Assembly (NCBI RefSeq): GCF_000931445.1
Contig: NZ_CP010849.1
Coordinates: 6,944,001-7,008,000, forward strand
Source: Streptomyces cyaneogriseus subsp. noncyanogenus
Lineage (GTDB): Bacteria > Actinomycetota > Actinomycetes > Streptomycetales > Streptomycetaceae
DNA length: 64,000 nt
Reading direction: 5' to 3'
Of the stretch, positions 8,113 through 19,300 are shown piece by piece; position 1 is the first letter of the stretch; each line of letters opens with the position of its first letter. Below the pieces are notes generated by a model that saw only the letters and a program-made list of their open reading frames with translations, did no database searches and was not told where the DNA came from. The position numbers were made by a program, and so were the translations under genes.

Positions 8113-8577
8113 TCAGCTCAGGCCGCGGCGGGCCGCGGCGAGGAACTCCGCCTTGAACGGCTCCAGTCGCTCGGCCAGGCCGGTCCCGTCGCTCTCCTGC
8201 CAGACCGCCTGATTCAAGGCGCGGGCGTAGGCGGTCGCCGGTGCGTGAAGGCCGGGGGCGCACAGCAGTTGGACGCCGTTCTCGGCGATGCGCAGGCCGT
8301 CCATGGCCGGCCGGGCTGTCCGGTACCACTCGTCGCCGACCTCCCACCGGGGCGGCCGTGCATGTGCGACGCCCTCGGCCTCCAGGGCGCACCGGACGAA
8401 CTCCAGCACGGTCCTGATGTGCTCGGCACGTCGCTCCTCCGCCAGCGCCGCTGCCCGTCGTCGTTCCTCGGCCCGGTCGGCCGCCCGCTGCGTCGTGCGC
8501 TGGGTGAGATACGTCAGCCCACCTCCCACAGCCACACCGACCATCGAAGCCACCGGCGTCCACAGATCTCCTGCCAT
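8113..8577 (-). CDS. Hypothetical protein with N-terminal membrane anchor and coiled coil
   Basis: 154 aa. A short hydrophobic segment (PVASMVGVAVGGGLTYLT) is followed by a charged helix rich in Arg, Glu and Ala (QRAADRAEERRRAAALAEER), predicted to be coiled coil, and a helical C-terminal half. Similar small anchored proteins of unknown function are common in Streptomyces. No catalytic motif is visible. It is convergent with the MerR gene. Confidence 0.7.
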   Translation of the reverse strand: MAGDLWTPVASMVGVAVGGGLTYLTQRTTQRAADRAEERRRAAALAEERRAEHIRTVLEFVRCALEAEGVAHARPPRWEVGDEWYRTARPAMDGLRIAENGVQLLCAPGLHAPATAYARALNQAVWQESDGTGLAERLEPFKAEFLAAARRGLS

Positions 8578-8720
8578 GGCCGACTACTACCAGGACGTGC
8601 CGGCCGCCCGCTGCCGATCGTGCGAGGTGGACAGGCACACCCCGGATGCCGAGCAGCTCCGAGAGAGGCACCGCTCGAAGTCCGGCCGGGCGGCGGGCGG
8701 TCAGGGCCGTCGCCGTGGGC

Positions 8721-9875
8721 TCACCCGGCGGCCTGGGCGAGCAGGGCGGCGAAGTTGCGGGCGTAGGCGTCGTGCGTCGCGGCGCCCTCGACACGCAGCA
8801 GCGCCTCGTCGTTGTCGCGCAGGGACGAGTAGTCCAGGTTGTGCGAACCGGTGAAGGTCCACTTGGTGTCGGGGTGGCCGGCGTAGTTGCCCTCGACCAG
8901 GAGGTACTTGGAGTGCACCAGATAGCCGTCGGCGTTGAGCTGCCTCAGCGTCAGGTTGGCGCGCCCGCCGAGGCCGGCCGCGTCGTTGCTGTTGGCGTAC
9001 ACCACCTGGACCGAGCATCCCTGGGCGGCCAGGGAGGCCAGGGCGTCGGCGACCTCGTCGCGGTGCAGCGCGAAGGCGGCCACCCGCACGACGGACTTGT
9101 GCGTGGCCGTGCCGACCGTGGTGTTGCCGGTGCAGGAGACGTTGCGGAGGATGTCGACGACGACGTCCCCGGTCTTCTGCGGGAAGAAGTAGTACTTCTC
9201 CGTGCCGACCTTGGCGTTGGTGTAGTAGTCGTCGCTCTTGCGCTCCGCCACCAGGTCGTCGAAGTACCGCGCGTACGCCGTGTACAGCTCGGTGTTGCCG
9301 ACCCGGGTGTAGGCGTTGTTCCAGTACTTGGTGACGTTGACCGGGGTCTGGTTCGCCGAGGTCTGGATGACCACGTCCTCCGCCACGCCCGCGTCGCCGA
9401 TACGGGAGAAGGTGAAGAACTTGTTGTGGTTGATGGCGTTGGTGCCGCCGGTCGCCACACAGGCGCCGCCGGTGGCGCAGACATGGACCCAGGAACCGGC
9501 GGACTCGTCCGTTCCCAGCCCGGCGATCAGGCTCCGCGCGGCGGCCGAGTCGCTGTACGACGCGTCGAGCACCACCCGGACGCCCACCCCTCTGGCGTGG
9601 GCGGCCAGCAGGGCGTCCGTGTAGCCCTGGTCCGTCACGGCGTACAGGGCGGCACGGATCAGCCGTCCGCTCTGGGTGTTGCCGATCGCACCGATGATGT
9701 GGTTCTTGACGGCGTTCTGCTCCGCGCTGGTCCCCTTGGGATCGTTGAACACCGCTCCCGTGGTGATGGGGGCGGCGTCCGCCGCGGCCGCGGTGCCGGG
9801 GCCCGGCAGGACCGCCGCGCACGCGAGCAGGAGGGCGGCGCACAGGCGCCGGGGGGCTCCGAGAATCGGGATCAC
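8721..9875 (-). CDS. Secreted phospholipase D-like protein
   Basis: 384 aa with a Sec signal peptide (MIPILGAPRRLCAALLLACA, cleavage near GTAAAADA). It belongs to the phospholipase D superfamily, with two half-sites: INHNKFFTF (HxK motif 1) and VHSKYLLVEGN (HxK motif 2), the latter followed by FTGSHNLDYSSLRDNDEALL, typical of the second HKD motif. The N-terminal half contains the strand-helix core GVGVRVVLDASY. The substrate could be phospholipid or nucleic acid. Family membership alone does not decide. It lies downstream of the FG-GAP protein on the same strand but is separated from it by two strong hairpins. Confidence 0.88.
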   Translation of the reverse strand: MIPILGAPRRLCAALLLACAAVLPGPGTAAAADAAPITTGAVFNDPKGTSAEQNAVKNHIIGAIGNTQSGRLIRAALYAVTDQGYTDALLAAHARGVGVRVVLDASYSDSAAARSLIAGLGTDESAGSWVHVCATGGACVATGGTNAINHNKFFTFSRIGDAGVAEDVVIQTSANQTPVNVTKYWNNAYTRVGNTELYTAYARYFDDLVAERKSDDYYTNAKVGTEKYYFFPQKTGDVVVDILRNVSCTGNTTVGTATHKSVVRVAAFALHRDEVADALASLAAQGCSVQVVYANSNDAAGLGGRANLTLRQLNADGYLVHSKYLLVEGNYAGHPDTKWTFTGSHNLDYSSLRDNDEALLRVEGAATHDAYARNFAALLAQAAG

Positions 9876-9888
9876 TCCTCGATGAGAG

Positions 9889-9919
9889 GGCCGCGGGCGC
9901 TTCCTGAGCGCCCGCGGCC
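9889..9919 (-). terminator. Hairpin between FG-GAP and PLD genes (1)
   Basis: A 12-bp perfect GC stem (GGCCGCGGGCGC / GCGCCCGCGGCC) with a 7-nt loop lies just upstream of the PLD start on the reverse strand. No U tract is present, as usual in Streptomyces. Confidence 0.55.
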
Positions 9920-9934
9920 GGCGGAGGGGAAGGA

Positions 9935-9971
9935 CGAGGCGGCCGCCCCCGGCGGGGGAGCGGCCGCCTCG
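9935..9971 (-). terminator. Hairpin between FG-GAP and PLD genes (2)
   Basis: CGAGGCGGCCG pairs with CGGCCGCCTCG and an inner GC stem extends it. It lies immediately after the FG-GAP stop codon and is the probable terminator of that gene. Confidence 0.6.
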
Positions 9972-9980
9972 GTCATACGG

Positions 9981-12900
9981 TCAGGAGATGGCCTTGATCG
10001 TCTGCCATCCGGTGGTCCCCACGACCGTGGGCGCACCCACCGGTCCGGTCTTGCGGCCCGGCAGGAACTCCAGTCCCGCCGAGGTGTTCGACGTCGTCGT
10101 CCACAGGTCCGGGACGCCGTCGCCGTCCGAGTCGCCGCTCGCGGTGATCAGCGGACGGGCGGTCGTCGTCCACCCGGTGGCGTACGCCGTGCGGTAGGCC
10201 GGAGCGCCCAGGGACGCCGGGTCGGTGCCGCCGTCCGGCACGCCGTCGCCGTCGGCGTCGCCCCGGCTGCGGCCGTGGTACAGCCAGACGTCGCCGGTGG
10301 CGGTGTTCCGGGCGACGAGGTCGACGAAGCCGTCGCCGTCGACGTCGCCCGGGGAGCCGAGCTGCATCCCGCCCCAGCCGGAGTTGCCGATCAGGTAGCC
10401 CGACTCCACCGTGCCGCCCGTGTAGCCGGGCAGGAACCAGAGCTGGTCGCCGATGACCGCGACGAAGTCGGGGTTGTACGCCTCCGCGTTGGGAGTGATG
10501 TCGCCGACGGAGACGATCTGCTTGATGGCCGCCGTGTCGGTCGCGATGTCGGTCTCCGGGTCCGGGAAGACGTAGACCTGCTGCTTGGTGTCCTCGGTGA
10601 ACTCGCCCTGTCCGTTGTTCGGGTAGAGCCACAGCTTGCCGTCGGAGCGGCGGGCCACGAGGTCCTCGTAGAAGTCCTCGGTCCAGTCGCCGCGGTGGGT
10701 CAGCAGCGCACCGCCCCAGCCGCCGCCGGAGCCGAGCGGGATCATGGTGGCCACCCGCCCGCCGCCGGTGCCGCCGTAGAGCCGGAGGTTGTTGCTGCCG
10801 TCCACGGCGAACAGGTCCGGGTTGCCGTCACCGTTGACGTCGCCCGGCTTGTCCATGACGCCCGGGCTCTTCACGTAGAAGCGGTACGGATAGACGGGGC
10901 CGGGGTTGCCGCCCGCGTCCACGGACCGGACGTAGAGGGTGTGCGGGCCCGGTGTGAGCGGGGTGATCTTCTGCTTCACGGAGCCGCCCTTGACGGCCGG
11001 CTTGACCGAGTTGCTCGGCGGTGTGCGGTCCAGGCCCCACAGGTACTCGACGGTGTCCGTCACCCCGTTGGCACCGAACTCGAACTCGCCCTCGGTGCGG
11101 GCCAGCGCTCCCTCGACCGGGCCGGAGGCGGCGGTCGTCTCGGGGTACTGGCCGTCCGCCGTGGCGACGGACGGCATCACCGTCGGGGCGTCCGGGTCGA
11201 AGCCGAAGCGGCAGCCGGGAGCGCCCTGCGTGGGCGTCCAGTCGGAGGCGAACGAGGAGTCGGTGACGTCCTCGGCCTGGGCCTTCCAGGAGAACTGCCC
11301 GTTGCTCGCGCTCTTGTACTGGGCGAGCAGCGCCTTCGGCACCGTGATACGGGCCTGGGCGCCCCGCGAGTCGGTGCTGATGACGGTGACCTGCACCCGC
11401 TCGTTGAAGATGATGCCCGGGGCCACGTCGTGCTTGCCGGTGGGCCACAGGTGGAACTGGACGTTCACCTTGCCGCCGTCGGGGTCCCAGACCTGCGCGG
11501 TGAGCGTCACGTCGGTGTTGCCGACGGTGACGTACGAGGAACCGTTGCCGCACTCGGTGGCGCTGACCTTGGTGCTGGGCACGGTGTCCAGCGCCCACGG
11601 CGCCTTGGGCAGGCGGTTGAACTCGACGATCAGCTTGGCGTCCGGCTTGAACTTCTTCCAGCTGTACTCGTCCTTGTTGTCCTCGGCGCTCTGCGGGGCG
11701 CGCAGGCCGAAGGTGACGTTCGACCACTTGCCGGCCGCGGCCTTGACCGCGGCGTCGGTGGCGTCGAAGTCGACGGCCTTGTCGGGGCAGCCGAACGACT
11801 CGTTGCCGTGGGCGTAGTCCTTGCTGTCCTGCCGGGTCTTCCACGTCGGCTGGTTGCTCCACGTGGTCGAGGAGCTGATGGACCCGGTCAGGTACAGCTC
11901 CACCGGCTTGGGCGTGCAGGACCAGGAGTGGGTCTCGGTGATCTGGAACTGGGCGTCGATCACCTTGACACCGGCGAGGAACGTGGAGCCCACCCGGAAG
12001 AAGGAGCGGGCCGTGCCGCCGGTGGACGACTCGTAGCCGACGCGGGCCTCGCTGGTGGTGCCGCCGCCCCAGCCGGTGCCGTTCCAGTAGCTGCTGGTCG
12101 GGTGCGGCTTGTAGGCGATGGTCCACGCCTCGCGGGTACCGGTCATCCGCGGGTCGATGTAGACGGGGTACTCGGTGTCCGGCGACTCCAGCAGCTTCTG
12201 GTCCGGCGTCAGCGAGACCCGGCCGTCGCCGATGCGGACGCCGACCTCGCTGCTCCTGGTGCCGGGCGTGAGCGGGGTGGGCGTGCCGGAGGTCTCCTCG
12301 GCCGCCGCGTCGGCCGCGGCGGCGGTGGCCGCGCTCAGCGTCCGGGTCGCCGTCCTTTCGGCCGTCGGGGGAGTCGGCTCGGTGCCGGAGGAGTCCCACA
12401 TGCGGGCGGTCGAGGAGGCGAAGACGGTCTGCCCGGCCGGGTTGACCGCGCGCAGGGAGCCGGTCTCGGTGTCCTGGCGCAGTTCCAGGCCGTCGGCGCG
12501 CAGGCCGAAGTCGATGCGGTCCAGTTCGGGCTGGACGGCGGCTTCGGGTGTCTTGACGATGAGGGCCTGGCTGAAGCCGTCCACGCTGGCCTGCACGGCC
12601 AGGTCGACGCCGGGGAAGACCTCGCGGTAGGTGGCCACGGAGCCTTCCAGCGCGGGCTCGGGCAGCGGCTCGGGCCAGGTCAGGGAGAGGGTGCGGCCCT
12701 GGTCGACGAGGGTGACCAGGCGGGTGTCGCCCCCGGCGGAGAACGTCACGTTGCCGGACGCCGCCTTGGGCGCGACACGGCCGGCCGCCTCGGTGAGGGT
12801 GGTGTCCACCGGCAGCCACTCGCCCTCGCGTTTCACGCGGACGGGAAGGGTGTGCTGGGTGTGACGGAGATTACCGTTGGGCAGGGCGTGGGTCTCGCTC

Positions 12901-13112
12901 GTCTCGGTGCGGGCGGAGACCACCTCGACCGGCTCACCGGTCCGGGCCGCCTGCTGGAGCGCCTGCTCCTCGGCGTCCTGGGCGACCGGTGCCGGATCGG
13001 CCGCCGTGGCCGTCAGCGGTGTCAGTCCGAGTGTTCCGCCGGCGAGGGCCGCCACCAGCGCGCTTCGCAGGAAGCGTCCACCGCGGCGCCGTCTTCGGCC
13101 TGTGTCGTGCAT
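9981..13112 (-). CDS. Large secreted DNRLRE / FG-GAP repeat protein
   Basis: About 1043 aa. Start 13112 (MHDTGRRRRRGG) was chosen over 13139 because GGGGGGAT precedes it. A signal peptide ends near TATAADP. The middle (about residues 330-500) resembles DNRLRE carbohydrate-binding-like modules found before RHS proteins (TSYWNGTGWGGGTTSEARVG, SFFRVG), then Ig/fibronectin-like segments. The C-terminal 270 residues are FG-GAP/VCBS-type repeats with calcium-binding loops such as DVNGDGNPDLFAV, DVDGDGFVDLVAR and DSDGDGVPDLW. It is divergent from the RHS gene, and such pairs recur in Streptomyces. A surface or extracellular partner of the RHS toxin is an inference. Confidence 0.85.
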   Translation of the reverse strand: MHDTGRRRRRGGRFLRSALVAALAGGTLGLTPLTATAADPAPVAQDAEEQALQQAARTGEPVEVVSARTETSETHALPNGNLRHTQHTLPVRVKREGEWLPVDTTLTEAAGRVAPKAASGNVTFSAGGDTRLVTLVDQGRTLSLTWPEPLPEPALEGSVATYREVFPGVDLAVQASVDGFSQALIVKTPEAAVQPELDRIDFGLRADGLELRQDTETGSLRAVNPAGQTVFASSTARMWDSSGTEPTPPTAERTATRTLSAATAAAADAAAEETSGTPTPLTPGTRSSEVGVRIGDGRVSLTPDQKLLESPDTEYPVYIDPRMTGTREAWTIAYKPHPTSSYWNGTGWGGGTTSEARVGYESSTGGTARSFFRVGSTFLAGVKVIDAQFQITETHSWSCTPKPVELYLTGSISSSTTWSNQPTWKTRQDSKDYAHGNESFGCPDKAVDFDATDAAVKAAAGKWSNVTFGLRAPQSAEDNKDEYSWKKFKPDAKLIVEFNRLPKAPWALDTVPSTKVSATECGNGSSYVTVGNTDVTLTAQVWDPDGGKVNVQFHLWPTGKHDVAPGIIFNERVQVTVISTDSRGAQARITVPKALLAQYKSASNGQFSWKAQAEDVTDSSFASDWTPTQGAPGCRFGFDPDAPTVMPSVATADGQYPETTAASGPVEGALARTEGEFEFGANGVTDTVEYLWGLDRTPPSNSVKPAVKGGSVKQKITPLTPGPHTLYVRSVDAGGNPGPVYPYRFYVKSPGVMDKPGDVNGDGNPDLFAVDGSNNLRLYGGTGGGRVATMIPLGSGGGWGGALLTHRGDWTEDFYEDLVARRSDGKLWLYPNNGQGEFTEDTKQQVYVFPDPETDIATDTAAIKQIVSVGDITPNAEAYNPDFVAVIGDQLWFLPGYTGGTVESGYLIGNSGWGGMQLGSPGDVDGDGFVDLVARNTATGDVWLYHGRSRGDADGDGVPDGGTDPASLGAPAYRTAYATGWTTTARPLITASGDSDGDGVPDLWTTTSNTSAGLEFLPGRKTGPVGAPTVVGTTGWQTIKAIS

Positions 13113-13342
13113 GCGCGCATCCCCCCGGATCGTTGGCATGTGAACCCGCGTCAGCGGGCCAAAGTGTCGGGCGAACAGTACACGACCTTGAGAAAGACTT
13201 TTCCGGTCGCAGAGCGGGTCCGGCTTGACTCGTTGCCCATTCTTTTCTTGCCGAGTTGATCGCGGGTGCCTACTGTCTGATCGTTATTCGCTCGGCCACG
13301 CAGGTGCGTTGGCCGGTTCAGGGTGAGGGGGGAGGTCCCCTT

Positions 13343-16300
13343 GTGGACCAACTCATAAGGCAACTCAGATATTTGGGGCATTGGCACAGATCCGTGTCCC
13401 TCTTCGTCGGCATGGTGATGTTCGTCGGGCTGATCCCCGACGACGCCAGTGCCGCTTCCGGGAGCTCCAGGGTCCCGGACGTGAAACGGGAACCGTCCGT
13501 ACCCGGACGCGACTTCACCAAGAAGCGCCCCGGGATCCGCAATGACGCCGCCGCCGACTGGCGGCCCACCGCGGCCACGGTGTCCTCGCAGAGCTTCACC
13601 ACGCAGGTGTCCGGCGGCGGGGGCGGGCAGAGCGGGCGGGCCCCGCTGCTGTCGGGCTCCGGCGCCGGGGAGACGGCCGGGGTGCGCAAGAGCCCGGTGC
13701 GCATCCACAAGGCCGGGACGGTCGGCAAGCGGGACGGTGTGCGGATCACCGGCCGTGCCGCCAAGCGGGCTCCGGCCGCGCCGGGCAGCGCGGTCCGGGT
13801 GCAGGTCAAGGACATGGCCACCGCCCGCAAGGCGGGCGTGCAGGGTCTGCTGCTGACCGCCGAGCCCGCCACCGGCGCCACCGCGCCGGCCGCGTCCGGC
13901 TCCGTCGACGTCGAGCTGGACTACTCCTCGTTCAAGGACACCTACGGCGGCGACTGGGCCTCCCGGCTGCGTCTGGTGCGGATGCCGGCCTGTGCGCTGA
14001 CCACGCCGGGCAAGTCGGGCTGCCGCACCGTCACCGAGCTGCCCGGCCTGAACGACCCGGCCGCACGGACGGTGAGCGCCACCGTCGACCTGGCCCCGGC
14101 CGGCGCGCCGACGGTGCTGGCGGCGACCGCGGCCGCCTCCGGCCCCGGCGGCAGCCACGAGGCGACCTCGCTGTCGCCGTCGGGTTCCTGGATGGCCGGT
14201 TCCTCCTCCGGCGGCTTTGCCTGGACCTATCCCGTCGAGGCGCCCGAGGTGCCCGGCGGGCCGCAGCCCGAGGTGGAGCTGTCCTACTCCTCGCAGGCCG
14301 TGGACGGCCGCACCGCCTCCACCAACGCGCAGTCCTCCTGGATCGCCGAGGGCTGGGACTACGAGCCCGGCTACATCGAGCGCCGGTTCCGCTCCTGCTC
14401 CGACGACAAGGGCGAGGTCGGCGGGGACAAGCCCAACAACACCGGTGACAGCGGTGATCTGTGCTGGGGCTCGGACCATGTGGTGATGTCGCTGGGCGGC
14501 AACACCACCGAGCTGGTCAAGAAGGACGGCACCGACGAGTGGCGTCCCGCCGACGACGACGGCTCGCGCCTGCAGCGCAAGACCGGCGCCGCCAACGGCG
14601 GCCACGGCGGTGAGCACTGGGTCCTGACCACCACCGACGGCACCCAGTACCACTTCGGCCTGAACAAGCTGCCCGGCGCCCCGGAGGGCACGGTCACCAA
14701 CTCCGCGCTCACCGTGCCGGTCTTCGGCAACCACCCCGGCGAGCCCTGCCACGCCACGGCGTTCATCGACTCCGACTGCGCGCAGGTCTACCGCTGGAAC
14801 CTGGACTACGTGGTCGATCCGCTCGGTGACGCCATGACCCTGTGGTGGACGAAGGAGACCAACCACTACGGGCAGAACATGAAGGCCGACCAGCCGGCTT
14901 CCTATGTGCGGGCCGCGCAGCTGGCCCGGATCGACTACGGTCTGCGCTCGGACAAGCTGTTCGGTGTCCTGCCCGCCGGCCGGGTCTCCTTCACCACCGC
15001 CGAGCGCTGCATACCCAGTACGGCGTTCGACTGCGCGGAGTCCAAGCGGACGGCCGCCAACGCCAAGTACTGGCCGGACGTGCCGCTGGACCAGGAGTGC
15101 GCGGCGGGTGCCAAGTGCACCGACAAGTACTCCCCGACGTTCTGGACGACCAAGCGCCTGACGAAGATCACCACCCAGGTGCTCTCGGGCACGGCCCTGA
15201 ACACCGTCGACTCCTGGACGCTGGAGCAGTCCTACCCGGCCACCGGTGACGGCACCTCGCCGGCTCTGTGGCTGGACTCCATCACCCGCACCGGCCACCG
15301 CGCCGGAGCCACCGCCGCCATGCCGAAGGTCACCTTCTCCGGCACGCAGATGGACAACCGCGTCGACGGTGTGGAGGGCCTGCCGCCGTTCTCGCGTTAC
15401 CGCATCCACGCGGTCGACACGGAGACCGGTGGGCGGATCGCGGTGACGTACTCGGCGCGTGAGTGCCAGGCGCTGGAGCCGCGGAAGATGCCGGCCTCGC
15501 CGGAGTCGAACACCCTGCGCTGCTATCCGCAGTACTGGACGCCGAAGGGTGCGCTGGCGCCGGTCAAGGACTGGTTCCACAAGTACGTCGTCACGCAGGT
15601 CAGTGAGCAGGACCTGGTCACCGACAGCCCGTCCAAGGTCACCTCCTACGAGTATCTGGGCAGCCCGGCCTGGGCGTGGGACGACAGCGAGTTCACCGAG
15701 AACAAGCACCGGACCTGGTCGCAGTACCGCGGTTATGAGCGGGTGCGTACCCGTGTCGGCGGCGGTACGGACGTCAGGCAGCTCACCGAGCACCGCTACT
15801 TCCGCGGCCTGCACGGCGACAGGCTGCCCTCGGGCACCCGCACGTCCTCGCTGACCACCAGCGACGGCACCAGCTTCCAGGACCTGCCGCAGTACCAGGG
15901 CCAGTTGCTGGAGCAGATCACCTACGAATCCGACGGCGGGCCGATCGACTCGGCCACCGTGACCACGCCCTGGTCGGTGAAGACCGCCACCCGCACCCGC
16001 AGCGGCACCACGCCGCTGGAGGCGTGGATGACCCGCCCGGAGAAGGTCCTCACCCGTGAGCGGGTCAAGGGCGAGACCTGGCGGACCTCCACCGAGACCA
16101 CCGCCTACGACAGCTACGGCCTGCCGTATCAGGTGGAGGAGAAGTCGCCCGGCGGGAAGGTGCGCTGCTCCACGGTCACCTACGCGCGCAACACCAGCGT
16201 GTATCTGATCGAGCTGGAGTCGCGTGAGAAGACCGTGCTCGGGGCGTGCGGCACCACCGGCGGCGAGGTCGTCGAGGACACCCGCACCCTCTACGACAAC

Positions 16301-19300
16301 CTGGCCTTCGGCGCGGCCCCCGTCAGGGGCCTGCCCACCGAGATCCAGGAACTCGACGGCACGGGCGAGGGCTACCTCACCATCGACCGCACCGAGTACG
16401 ACATCCACGGCCGTGAGACGGCGACCTGGGACGCGGACAACCGCAAGACGTCCGTGGTCTACACCCCGGCCACCGTGCAGCGTCCGGTCAAGCAGGTCTC
16501 CACCGACCCGCTCGGCCACACCGAGACCACGGAGTTCGACACCCTGCGCGGACTGCCGCTGGTGGAGACGGACGCCAACGGCAAGAAGGCCACCATGGAG
16601 TACGACCCGCTGGGCCGGCTCCTGAAGGTCTGGGAGACCGACCGCGACCCGGCCACGCAGACCCCGACCGCGACCTACGACTACACCGTGCGCCGCGACG
16701 GGCCGACGATCGTCACCACCCGCACCCTGAAGGACAACGGCGAGTACGCCGTCTCCTACGAGATCCTCGACGGACTGCTGCGCGAGCGGCAGACCCAGGA
16801 CGAGGCCATCGGCGCGGGCCGGATCGTCAACGACACCTTCTACGACAGCGCCGGACGGGTGTGGAAGGAGAACGACGGCTACTACAACAGCGCCGAGCCC
16901 GAACCCGTACTCCTCCAGGTCGGCGACAACGACGTCCCCTCCCAGAACCGCACCACCTTCGACGGCCTGGGCCAGCCCACCGCCGAGATCACCTACTACC
17001 GCGGCACGGAGAAGCTGCGCACCACCACCGAACGCGACGGCGACGTCTCCACCACGATCCCGCCCAAGGGCGACACCGTCACCGCCGTCTTCGAGGACGC
17101 CGAGGGCCGCACCGAGCGGCTGCGCGAGTACACCGACACCGCACGCACCAAGTGGCGCGACACGGTGTACGAGTACGACGACCTCGACAACCTGGTCAAG
17201 GTGACCGCCCCCGGCGGCGCCGTCACCACCTTCGAATACGACAAGCGGGGACGCCAGACGGCGGTCGTCGACCCCGACGGCGGCCGGACCGAGTACCGCT
17301 ACGACAACTCCGACAACGTCGTCGCCACGACCGACCCCGACAAGCGCACCCTGGTCGCCACGTACGACGCGGGTGGCCGGCCCACCTCGCTGCGCGAGAA
17401 CAGCGAGACAGGCCCGAAGCGGATCGAGTGGACCTACGACACACTCGCCAAGGGCCTGCCCACGGCGGCGATCCGCTACGACAACGGTCTCGAGTACCGC
17501 GACGAGGTCACCGCCTACGACGACGCCTACCGGGTGAAGTCGACCAAGACGGTGATCCCCACCGAGGAGACCGGCCTGGCCGGCACGTACGAGTACACCT
17601 ACGAGTACACCCCGACCGGCAACCTGGCGTGGGCCGAGGTGCCGGGCGTGGGCGGACTGGTGACCGAAAGGGTCGTCTTCCGCTACAACTCCGACGGCCT
17701 GCCGATCTTCATCGGAGGTGCCTCCACCTACCTCGCGGACGCCGAGTACTCGGCGTTCGGGGAGATCCTGCGTACCGATTCGGGTCCCGCGGGCAAGAAG
17801 GTGTACGGCAGCTACGTCTACGACGAGTTCACGCGCCGGCTTCAGTCGGCCACCTTCGACCGGTCCGTGGCTCCGCTGCGGATCAGCGAGACGAAGTACG
17901 CCTACGACGAGGCCGGCAACGTCACCAAGATCACCGACAGCCCCGGTGACGCGGCGCCGGACGCGGGCAAGACCGACACGCAGTGCTTCGTCTACGACCA
18001 GCTGCGGCAGATGACCTCCGCCTGGTCGGCCAGGACGGACGACTGCACGGCCGGCCCGTCCAAGGACACGGTCGGCGGCCCGGACGCGTACTGGCAGTCC
18101 TTCGAGTTCGACGCGGCGGGCAACCGCACCAAGCTCGTCGAGCACGACCCCACCGGTGACACCACCAAGGACGTCACCCGCACCTACACCTATGGCAAGG
18201 AGGGCATCGGCGGCCCCAACGCGCTCGCGGAGATCAAGTCCGTGGGCCCGCAGGGCGAACGCCTCAACACCTTCGGCTACGACAAGCGCGGCAACACCAC
18301 CCAGCGGCAGCACGGCGGCGCCACCCAGACCCTGGAGTGGGACGTCGAGGGCGAGCTGCGCAAGGTGACCGAGCCGGTCGAGGGCGGCGGCACGAAGACC
18401 ACGTCGTACCTCTACGGCGCGGACGGCGAGCGCCTCATCCGCCGGGGAGCCGACGGCAGCCGCACGCTCTACCTGGGCGATGCGGAACTGACCGTCAGCG
18501 CCGACAACACCAAGAAGACGGCGGAACGTTTCTACGCCCACCCCGACGGGATGACGACGGTCCGCGCGACCGGCGGCGTCCGCCAACTGCTCATCTCCGA
18601 CCACCACGGCACGTCCCACACGGTCGTGAACATGGCCGAGGCGACGATGGGCGTCACCCGCCGCAAGTCGCTGCCGTTCGGCGAGGCCCGGGGGCAGCAG
18701 CCCACCGCCTGGCCCGGACAGCGGGGCTTCGTCGGGGGCACGGTCGACAAGGACACCGGGCTGACCCGGCTGGGCGCCCGTGACTACGACCCGCTGACAG
18801 GGCGGTTCATCTCCGTCGACCCGATGGTCGACTACGGCCAGCCGGCCACGATGAACCCCTACGCCTACAGCAACAACGCGCCCGCCACCTTCTCCGACCC
18901 GACGGGCGAGTTCTTCCCCGTCCTGATCGGCATCGCGGCCCGTATCGCCATCCAGGCCGCGATCCGTGCGGCGGCCCGCCGCGCGGCGGCCATCGCGGCC
19001 CGCAAGGCGGCTCAGGCGGCGGCCCGGCGCGCTGCGGCTCTCGCCCGCAAGCGTGCGATCGAGGCCGCCAAGCGTGCGGCCGCCCGCGCCCGCCGTGAGG
19101 CGGCCCGCAAGGCGGCTCAGGCGGCGGCCCGGCGCGTAATAACTTCGTATAGCATACATTATACGAAGTATGCTATACGAAGTTATTACGCGCCCTCGAC
19201 GTCCCACTCCAGGGTCTGGGTGGCGCCGCCGTGCTGCCGCTGGGTGGTGTTGCCGCGCTTGTCGTAGCGTACTAACTTCGTATAGCATACATTATACGAA

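Noticed and set aside
8646..13259. 1537-codon forward ORF antisense to the PLD and FG-GAP genes
   Set aside because: It is a shadow of high GC third positions. It lacks domains, and the opposite strand encodes recognisable proteins with signal peptides.
13151..19288. 2045-codon reverse ORF antisense to the RHS gene
   Set aside because: Composition-driven shadow. It runs into linker sequence and shows no domain.
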